Origin: Planctomycetota bacterium
GTDB lineage: Bacteria > Planctomycetota > Phycisphaerae > WQYP01 > JAJZKY01
Assembly: GCA_021803885.1 (NCBI GenBank)
Contig: JAJZKY010000427.1
Location: forward strand, 1-5,072
Length of the DNA stretch: 5,072 bases
Direction of reading: 5' to 3'
Below the pieces are notes generated by a model, which did not search any database, was not told the DNA's origin, and worked only from the letters and a program-made list of their open reading frames with translations. Of this stretch, positions 1 through 4,440 are shown piece after piece. Within the stretch, counting starts at the first letter, position 1; each line of letters begins with the position of its first letter. The position numbers were made by a program, and so were the translations under genes.

Positions 1-11
1 AGTCAAGACAA

Positions 12-402
12 ATGGTAAACATAAGAGCCTCGATGGTTTATCGTTGTTGTATGACCACATTAGCGCCGATTGACACTTCTTGTTCACTGTCCGAAGTGAC
101 GGTGCGTTTGGTAACGAACCTGGAGGTCGCGCGGTGGCAGTCCTTGGTGGATCAGCACCATTGTTTAGGATTTCGCGGGATTGTGGGAGAGCGTATATAT
201 CAGGTGGCCGAATAGCAGGGGCGATGGGTCGCGTTGATCGGGTGGACGGCGGCGTTTACGTTTTGTGGCGAACCATGCCAGATTTCTGATTTTGCCGGAT
301 GCCCATGTACCTCATCTAGGGTCCCGCGTGTTAGGACTGGCCATGCCCCGACGACCGGATCTTGATCAGTTCCGCGTCCGCGTTTGCCAGGGCCATGGGT
401 AA
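12..402 (+). pseudogene. DruA-like (DUF4338) protein, decayed fragment
   Basis: This is a broken relative of DruA/DUF4338 proteins, known from the Druantia anti-phage system and as many solitary genes near insertion sequences; their biochemistry is not settled. Homology starts near base 93. The first frame reads RWQSLVDQHHCLGFRGIVGE, typical of the family's 'HHYLGyrglvGe' block, and stops at TAG 213-215. The same frame then continues with RWVALIGWTAA to about base 254. The next family block is in another frame from 250 to a TAA at 400-402: RRLRFVANHARFLILPDA, then PHLGSRVLGLA. About 12-18 residues that normally separate GWsaA from the NnARFLiLP block are absent (from memory of the family), so a small deletion caused the frameshift. 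The usual C-terminal half is missing; the last 15 or so codons no longer match well. The ATG at 12 opens the frame but the true N-terminus is not identifiable. Recognition is by motif only. Confidence 0.72.
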
Positions 403-416
403 TGCCGCCGAAATAC

Positions 417-500
417 GGCTATGGAGCGAGGCGGTTTAGCACAATAAGCGTGAGTGGGGCCAGCAGTCCGGTACCGAGCCGGAGTCTGGGCGAAATGTCC
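417..500. repeat. Direct repeat, copy 1
   Basis: Bases 434-500 match 1457-1523 with about 6 mismatches in 67. The flank 417-426 also matches 1447-1456; copy 1 carries 7 extra bases (427-433) between the two blocks. Read on the minus strand, both copies encode the hydrophobic stretch ISPRLxLGTGLLAxLTLIVLN, and two of the mismatches are third-position silent changes, so the repeat was probably once protein-coding. In copy 1 this frame is open from an ATG at 592 to a TAG at 419-421 (57 codons), ending just after the hydrophobic segment. The protein is not recognised. Confidence 0.7.
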
Positions 501-620
501 ACAGCGGACTCCTCCCCGGTCTGAAGGACGGAGCTCCCACGGCCGCAACCCCGCTTCACGGACGTCAGGGCCGGGTGTCCGGAGCCTTGCATCAGCGAGA
601 CTAAGACTGGGCGATGGCTA

Positions 621-1247
621 TCAATGCAGACCGGGTGGTTTCGGAGTCGGCGGCTCAGGTCCTAGTCGCAGTACCTCTTCATACACCCTCGGGGTTCGTG
701 AAATGCCGTGAGCGACCACGTCCCCAATCGGGTCAAAGACGCCGCCGTCGGCGGCCTGCAAGGCCGCATAGTATGCCGGACGATCGCCCGGTTCCAAGAT
801 GGACGGGACATACCGATGGCGCATGAGCCAGAGATTGAGCAACAACCGCCCCGTGCGCCCGTTCCCATCGACAAAGGGGTGAATTCCCATCAATCGAGCA
901 TGCATGATGGCCCCAACCACGACCGGGTGAGCGCCCATCGCTTGCGATGTCGCCAGTAACTCATCGACCGCACCGGGCACGATAATGGGGTCTGGGGGCA
1001 CAAGGGGACTGCCCGCGATGGCGACGGGCTCCTGACGATACTGACCGGCATGCTCTGGCCGCGATCGCCGCAACACCGGGCCGTGCAAGGAACGCAACAA
1101 AAACGAGGTAATCGGCTCATTGGAACGCGTCCATGGCAGCATGGCATCCCAGGCATCTGCATGGTCGATAGCTTCCAGGTGATCGCGCAAGGATTTCCCG
1201 CCCACGGTAACGCCGGACAACACCACCTGGGTTTCCGCTAAGGTCAA
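621..1247 (-). CDS. fic: Fic domain protein (AMP/NMP transferase), catalytic part
   Basis: Fic enzymes transfer AMP or another nucleotide moiety from a nucleotide to a hydroxyl side chain of a target protein in the cytoplasm. The hallmark HPFVDGNGRTGR lies at 846-881, with catalytic His, phosphate-binding Asp/Gly-Asn-Gly and both arginines present, so the site looks active. The N-terminal part shows the usual LTLAETQVVLxG...GKSLRDHLEAIDHADAW block; the C-terminal part (RPAYYAALQAADGG...) also fits, so this end is complete. The open frame begins at TTG 1247-1245, which is not the natural start: the family continues upstream with the inhibitory motif SxxxEGN, found here one frame away (1244-1390). 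Restoring one G near 1257 gives a 256-residue protein beginning at GTG 1390. TTG 1247 overlaps the TGA of the upstream frame (TTGA), so a restart there could yield a shortened Fic. The frameshift could also be a sequencing or assembly error. Target protein unknown; no antitoxin gene is adjacent. Confidence 0.88.
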   Translation of the reverse strand: MTLAETQVVLSGVTVGGKSLRDHLEAIDHADAWDAMLPWTRSNEPITSFLLRSLHGPVLRRSRPEHAGQYRQEPVAIAGSPLVPPDPIIVPGAVDELLATSQAMGAHPVVVGAIMHARLMGIHPFVDGNGRTGRLLLNLWLMRHRYVPSILEPGDRPAYYAALQAADGGVFDPIGDVVAHGISRTPRVYEEVLRLGPEPPTPKPPGLH

Positions 1248-1390
1248 GCGATTGCCTTCAAGGCGTTCGATGCATACGTGACACGCGTTCGCAAAGCTTC
1301 CGCCAGCGATCGGCGTGTTTCCACCGGTAGCGGCCCGAGTTGATTCAGGCGCTTCGTACGTTGGTCCAATGACGCGAGCAATGCGTTCAC
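1244..1390 (-). pseudogene. fic: Fic N-terminal piece with autoinhibitory motif, frameshifted
   Basis: This frame encodes the N-terminal helix region of the Fic protein that follows at 621-1247. It starts at GTG 1390-1388 (VNALLASLDQRTKRL...), preceded by a strong ribosome binding site, and runs to TYASNALKAIA and TGA 1246-1244. Class II Fic proteins have a self-inhibitory motif (S/T)xxxE(G/N) before the core; a typical version is YxSNALEGNRLTL. Here SNAL is in this frame and EGNRLTLAET in the next: the DNA has TTGAAGGC where TTGGAAGGC would give L-E-G. So one G is missing near 1257, exactly at the inhibitory glutamate codon. No other lesion is visible in the fic gene. The same frame is open upstream to 1753, but that part is unrelated to Fic. 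Confidence 0.8.
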
Positions 1391-1400
1391 ACGCCCTCTC

Positions 1401-1414
1401 TCCTCCTTCCTCCT
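1401..1414 (-). promoter_or_regulatory. Ribosome binding site fixing the fic GTG start
   Basis: On the minus strand AGGAGGAAGGAGGA lies 10 bases before GTG 1390. It contains two Shine-Dalgarno cores (GGAGG) in tandem. No ATG competes nearby in this frame, and Fic-like sequence begins right after the GTG, so this decides the natural fic start. Confidence 0.7.
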
Positions 1415-1427
1415 GGATTTTAGCGTA

Positions 1428-1436
1428 ATTCTAGCA
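1428..1436 (-). promoter_or_regulatory. Extended -10 promoter element for fic
   Basis: Minus-strand TGCTAGAAT fits an extended -10 box (TGnTATAAT) with one mismatch in the hexamer. Transcription would start near 1421, giving a leader of about 30 bases that includes the ribosome binding site. No clear -35 box is seen, which is acceptable for an extended -10. The identical nine bases stand before the NTPase gene at 2966-2974. Confidence 0.45.
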
Positions 1437-1446
1437 TAGCGTGCAT

Positions 1447-1523
1447 GGCTATGGAGGTTTAGCACGATGAGCGTGAGCGTGGCCAGCAGTCCGGTACCGA
1501 GCCAGAGTCTGGGCGAAATGCCC
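1447..1523. repeat. Direct repeat, copy 2
   Basis: This is the partner of 417-500, at about 91% identity over the 67-base core, and in the same orientation. It ends 11 bases upstream of the fic extended -10 box, while copy 1 lies about 120 bases beyond the fic stop codon; the whole fic gene and its promoter sit between the two copies. Confidence 0.7.
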
Positions 1524-1753
1524 AAAAAGCCTCGCGTGGAGTTGGTCGAACAGGTCCATCCCTGGGATCGCATGGTGCGCACATCGTCTTGCCAGGCGGA
1601 TTCGTTCAGTGAGCAGGTCGGATAGGAATCCACGTAGGGGTCTGTGTGGGGCCACCAATCGGGCAAAAACCGAGCCCCATTCCGTCCGATGCCATGTCCC
1701 GCGCGGAACCCCCATAGGTCGTCTGGTGGTGGTGAATCGCCCTGGCGGTGCAA

Positions 1754-2074
1754 GCCTAGCGCATCGTCGAGCCGGGAGGGAGGCGTGGTATACAGGATTA
1801 ACTGGGCACGGTCGCGATACTAGACCAGGCCGAGATGGTCGGAGGAGTCAGGAATCTGCGATCGAATACGGCGAAGCTCGGCGACCCCGATAGAACGCCA
1901 GGAGTATCACAATGGTCCTTTCTTTTTGGGTTATAAAATAGCGGCGAAAAACCCCTTGGTTGACCTATGGGGATGAAAGCCGCTGGAGTCTTCCCTCTCG
2001 ATGAGGGGAGACCCCAATCGCGATTCCCATCCGGTAATGCGAGCGTGCAGCAGTACTGATGCATGAACCCCCAC
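1754..2074. other. No recognisable gene; debris between fic and the membrane pseudogene
   Basis: No convincing coding frame is seen. On the minus strand a frame runs from the membrane-protein pseudogene through the breakpoint at 2075 down to 1798, but beyond 2075 it looks unrelated to that protein. Another minus-strand stretch (WRSIGVAELRRIRSQIPDSS, about 1826-1900) has a coding-like composition but lies between stop codons and is not recognised. The part 1940-2030 carries strong secondary structure (see 1988-2012), a CCCC...GGGG pair at 1952-1972, and the 10-base palindrome AATCGCGATT near 2016-2025. This could be the end of a lost mobile element. Confidence 0.4.
1988..2012 (+). repeat. 10-bp hairpin in orphan sequence
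   Basis: GTCTTCCCTC (1988-1997) pairs with GAGGGGAGAC (2003-2012) around the loop TCGAT. All ten pairs form in plus-strand RNA, one of them a G-U wobble; in minus-strand RNA that pair becomes an A-C mismatch. There is no T-run after it, so it is not an ordinary terminator. Confidence 0.55.
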
Positions 2075-2726
2075 ATGGCCGAGGCTAGCGCGGGCAGATA
2101 CACGGTTTTGGGGTCCTAGATATCGTCTAAGCGAGGACGTTTCGACGACCCGCCGCTATGAGCATAGCGGTGCAGCCAAACTAAAAACGGCAAAATTTTA
2201 TGGATGAAGGCGACGAAGCTTAGGCCCAACCAACCCAATCCGTAGGCCAAAATGGCCAGCACCCAGAAGGATGGCTGATGGGTTCGTAGCGCTTCGGTTC
2301 CGAACACCTCAAAGACTACCAGGAACATGGTGGCCAAAACCTGCGTCCGCAAGGCCAGGTCCTACCATCATTCCAGCCCGCCGCACGAAGGTCTACGACA
2401 TAGGTCAAAACCGCTGCGGCTTGACACACCCAGCCCAGCCACACGAGGAGATGGGAGGAGTACCCGTAGCCGATATCCATGGCGATGATCGCCGCGTTGG
2501 CCAAGCCCAAAGTATTTCCATCGCTGCGGTTCTTGATGGCGGTCAAACATCGCCCACAAGCGATAACTGACCCCATCATCAACAGGTCAAACCATCCGCC
2601 CAGCGCCACCACGAGGTGCAGGGTCAGGATGTGGCCAAAGAAAGGCCAATGGACTTCCAAGCCTATTACCAAGAGACTATCAGCGTCAAGGCTAAATAGC
2701 CTACAGCTTTTTTTGTTGAAAACGGC
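2075..2726 (-). pseudogene. Multi-pass membrane protein, inactivated copy
   Basis: This is a decayed paralogue of the gene at 4441-5072, about 96% identical over the 2075-2540 stretch I could align by eye. Lesions against the second copy: TGG to TAG at 2116-2118, a 10-base deletion at 2356-2358, and a 2-base deletion near 2511-2516. A fourth, a single lost base near 2558-2560, is inferred because the frame switches from MMGSVIA to LWAMFDRHQEPQRW there. The N-terminal part, beyond what is visible in the other copy, reads HWPFFGHILTLHLVVALGGW, a histidine-bearing hydrophobic helix resembling those in heme-copper oxidase subunit I/NnrS-like membrane proteins; that kinship is a guess from memory. 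Similarity to the second copy stops abruptly at 2075, so the C-terminal 50 or so residues were lost by a rearrangement. Open sequence extends upstream to a stop at 2727-2729, but no start is evident. Confidence 0.82.
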
Positions 2727-2965
2727 TTAGCACACTCCAAGCGACTAAGACGTTGGAGATGCCTTCATCTGATGGACTCTCTCGCCACCTGGCTAAGCGG
2801 GCCATCGACTAAAGGCACGATGTGCGGTGTGTCATCGCTTTCGATGTCGGAATCGCTGCCGAGGGAACGGATCGACAAGGGCGTGGGTTTCTAAACATCG
2901 TGGCGGTTAACCAAGTTACGCCCCGTAGGTCTTTTATGAGGTGTTTCCAAAGCCCTGGATATCTC
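2727..2965. other. Intergenic; no gene supported
   Basis: The stretch separates the membrane pseudogene and the NTPase gene, which diverge. Short open stretches exist on both strands (for example a 40-codon ATG frame from 2772 on the plus strand, and a frame about 2785-2894 on the minus strand), but none has a ribosome binding site or a recognisable product. A small imperfect hairpin, CTCCAA (2735-2740) with TTGGAG (2753-2758), is present. It has no T-run on either side in the right place for a terminator. Confidence 0.4.
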
Positions 2966-2974
2966 TGCTAGAAT
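2966..2974 (+). promoter_or_regulatory. Extended -10 promoter of the P-loop NTPase gene
   Basis: TGCTAGAAT is an extended -10 box; the hexamer TAGAAT ends at 2974, six bases before the ATG at 2980. Transcription would therefore begin at or next to the start codon. A weak -35 candidate, TTTCCA at 2944-2949, has a long 19-base spacer. The same nine bases precede fic on the other strand (1428-1436). Confidence 0.5.
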
Positions 2975-2979
2975 AAGGT

Positions 2980-3525
2980 ATGGACAATCGGCAGGATGAA
3001 ATCATATCGGTTCTGATCATCACCGGGCCAGTGGGTATTGGGAAGTCTAGTGCAGCCAAAGCGGTGTCTGAGCTTCTTGAATGGGATTACGCTCTGCCGC
3101 ATGCGGTGGCCGACTTAGACTACCTTAGGAGTGCGTTCCCTCGGCCAAAGGACGATCCGTTTAACACGTCCATGGGCTTTAAAAATCTGGCCGCCGTTTG
3201 GCTGAACTATCGTGAGGCAGGTGCCCGCTACCTGATCATTCCCAGCGTCATGGAACACGCGGGCGACCTAGACCGCGTTCGCGCGGTCGTGCCCGGAGCC
3301 GAGCTCGTGGTAGTGCGCCTCACTGCTTCGCTGTTGGTCAATCATGCCCGTATTCGAGGCCGTGAATCTAGCGCCGATTCCCTCCAGTGGCACCTAGCGC
3401 GCTCAACTCAGTTGGCGGCCGAGCTGGAGACATCCTCGTTGGAGGATTTTATCGTGGACACTGAGCAAAAGACTGCCAAAGATGTCGCCCGGGAGATTGT
3501 CCGTCACTGGGGCGTCGGCGAATGA
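2980..3525 (+). CDS. Small P-loop NTPase / kinase-like ATP-binding protein
   Basis: This 181-residue protein is complete and is the only clearly intact gene here. A beta strand (ISVLIITG) leads into a Walker A motif, GPVGIGKS, at residues 16-23, which binds the nucleotide phosphates. Residues 43-50 (VADLDYLR) place acidic side chains where small kinases of the adenylate/shikimate kinase type hold the substrate. MGFKNLAAVWLNYREAGARYLI (about 65-86, given here only as a landmark) leads into a second buried strand, and RIRGRESSADSLQWHLARS near 125-143 looks like an arginine-rich lid. No signal peptide or membrane segment is seen, so it should be cytoplasmic. I recall similar short 'AAA family ATPase' proteins of unknown role, mainly in actinobacteria and Bacillota; the substrate is not known. 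The ATG start is supported by the family-like N-terminus, yet AAGG at 2975-2978 is too close to serve as a normal ribosome binding site, and the -10 box suggests a leaderless mRNA. It stands alone, with pseudogenes on both sides. Confidence 0.85.
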   Translation: MDNRQDEIISVLIITGPVGIGKSSAAKAVSELLEWDYALPHAVADLDYLRSAFPRPKDDPFNTSMGFKNLAAVWLNYREAGARYLIIPSVMEHAGDLDRVRAVVPGAELVVVRLTASLLVNHARIRGRESSADSLQWHLARSTQLAAELETSSLEDFIVDTEQKTAKDVAREIVRHWGVGE

Positions 3526-3893
3526 ACTCCGCCTAACGGGATCACTCCGCCAGCACTCACTGAGCTTTTTGCACTGTGATGGTCCAACAGCCCAGTGAGG
3601 ATAAAAGTTGGGAGAGGTAGCGGGTTGGGGCGAGATCATGGGACGGTCTGGCCGCAATACACAGAAAACGGCCGCAAATGAGGGGCCAAAATTTGCGTTG
3701 TGGGCAGGTTCGCGGAATTTTACGCCGATAAAACCACCATTCGTTTGCTTTATTTCGCAAGTTGGGCCAGCCAGCGCTTCACGGGGCCCAGGATCGTCCC
3801 GGACCCGTGGACCCGTCCGCACAAACCTCTGATGGATCCACGACGCTTAGACCCGACGCGGGCGTCGGGTCTGCCGGGGAATCGATGCTCGAG
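3526..3893. other. Non-coding stretch between NTPase gene and transposase relic
   Basis: No gene is supported. Frames of about 70 codons exist on both strands but lack ribosome binding sites and family likeness. An inverted repeat, CTCACTGAGC (3556-3565) with GCCCAGTGAG (3590-3599), pairs at 9 of 10 positions around a 24-base loop that begins with five T; it lies 31 bases beyond the NTPase stop and may help end its transcript, though it is not a standard terminator. An 8-base tandem repeat, GGACCCGT twice, lies at 3801-3816. Part of this region is probably the end of the insertion sequence to which the transposase relic belonged, but I could not place its terminal inverted repeats. Confidence 0.4.
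3849..3872. repeat. Perfect 11-bp hairpin/palindrome near insertion-sequence end
   Basis: AGACCCGACGC (3849-3859) is exactly the reverse complement of GCGTCGGGTCT (3862-3872), with only GG between them. In RNA the innermost pair would open to make a four-base loop. No T-run follows on either strand. It lies 41 bases past the end of the transposase frame. Confidence 0.65.
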
Positions 3894-3914
3894 AACGCTC
3901 GCGTAGCGAGCGTT
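3894..3914 (-). repeat. 9-bp hairpin at the transposase stop codon
   Basis: AACGCTCGC (3894-3902) and GCGAGCGTT (3906-3914) are perfect inverted repeats around GTA. The stem directly touches the TAA stop of the transposase frame (3916-3914). It could act as a weak terminator or protect the mRNA end, but it lacks a T-run. Confidence 0.55.
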
Positions 3915-4345
3915 TAGGCTGCCTTTTGGACGAGGCTTCGCAGTCGGTCCGGCTGATTCGCCCGAATGCGGCCCAGGGCCAACCCACACCGCAGGCGCAT
4001 TTTCTTTAGGCCGCGAATCGTAGGTAACTCGAAGCCAAACGACACATCCAGGCGACTGTTCACGCGTTCCACGGCCGTCCGGTGGGCGTATTCCCGTTTC
4101 CATTTATAGCTCGCCCGATCGATGGGAGTGAAAATCCGCCGATCTTCGTCCAACGCGATCCGAAGTGGATGCTTCATCGGACACTCCGCTGCCCCGTCGC
4201 AGACTCCGCCCGAGACCTCGACGGGACACAATTTTTTCAGGGAGCGCTGGGCATGATAGGCTGAAACGCCCAGGCCACAACCCTCTGGCCCTGGCCCTTG
4301 ATATCGTGCCCAGAGAGGCCCCGGGTCTAGTCGTGCGCGTATTGT
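3914..4345 (-). pseudogene. IS4-type DDE transposase, C-terminal fragment
   Basis: DDE transposases cut and join insertion-sequence ends. Only the C-terminal third remains: the frame is open from 4345 (in-frame TAG at 4346-4348) to TAA 3916-3914. It has a cysteine-containing segment, LCPVEVSGGVCDGAAECP, then RRIFTPIDRASYKWKREY, HRTAVERVNSRLDVSFGFE, and IRGLKKMRLRCGLAL. YAHRTAVE (near 4090-4067) fits the YxxRxxxE part of the IS4-family signature and supplies the final catalytic Glu; the two upstream Asp are gone, so it cannot be active. Near the end GLALGRIR replaces what I remember as GLALxVMLAMALGRIR, suggesting an in-frame loss of about 8 residues between repeated GCCCTG motifs. Upstream, similarity fades before 4345; the first 100 or so bases beyond it, up to the stop of the membrane-protein gene at 4441, show nothing recognisable. 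The exact IS family is uncertain. Confidence 0.8.
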
Positions 4346-4440
4346 CTAGAATTAGGGTGTTGAACCGATCATTGCAGTGGTGGACTAGGAGCCGTCCATC
4401 AAGCGCGACCAAAATGGCCATCGCCGCCCGCCTACGTCCG

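Larger units (their letters stand above)
1391..1753 (-). other. Unassigned open frame with one membrane-like segment
   Basis: This frame starts at a TTG and reads without a stop into the fic start. It encodes about 121 residues with a hydrophobic segment, LGTGLLATLTLIVLN, near its C-terminal end, preceded by a polar, tryptophan-rich part (WWPHTDPYVDSYP). The hydrophobic segment is the part shared with the repeat at 417-500, and the changes between copies keep it hydrophobic, so a protein-coding past is plausible. There is no convincing start or ribosome binding site, and I do not recognise the family. It may be the tail of a truncated membrane protein gene; the merge with the Fic frame is probably accidental. 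Confidence 0.25.

Noticed and set aside
454..959. Plus-strand open frames opposite the fic gene
   Set aside because: They are arginine- and proline-rich antisense shadows without a ribosome binding site or family likeness.
1254..1262. Programmed -1 ribosomal frameshift joining the two Fic frames
   Set aside because: The bases before the junction (CGCCTTG) do not form an X XXY YYZ slippery heptamer, and I saw no strong stem just downstream. A missing base is simpler.
1952..1980. CCCC...GGGGATGAA resembles a type I-E CRISPR repeat
   Set aside because: Only one unit is present; there is no second repeat at spacer distance and no cas gene. The similarity is limited to a short GC stem and its flank.
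1798..2103. Minus-strand open frame of about 100 codons spanning the breakpoint
   Set aside because: Its first 10 or so residues belong to the membrane pseudogene and the rest is unrelated, low-likelihood sequence read across a junction. A passing likeness to TnpB C-terminal tails was too weak to call.
12..3525. DruA-like, Fic and NTPase genes as parts of one defence system
   Set aside because: They are on different strands, separated by pseudogenes and repeats, one is a relic and another is frameshifted; nothing in the sequence links them functionally.
3556..3599. Inverted repeat after the NTPase gene as an intrinsic terminator
   Set aside because: The T-run sits in the loop rather than after the stem, and the loop is 24 bases long, so it does not fit a standard rho-independent terminator.
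3750..4103. Minus-strand open frame of 117 codons overlapping the transposase
   Set aside because: It is a shadow of the transposase frame, which has clear family motifs; this one has none.
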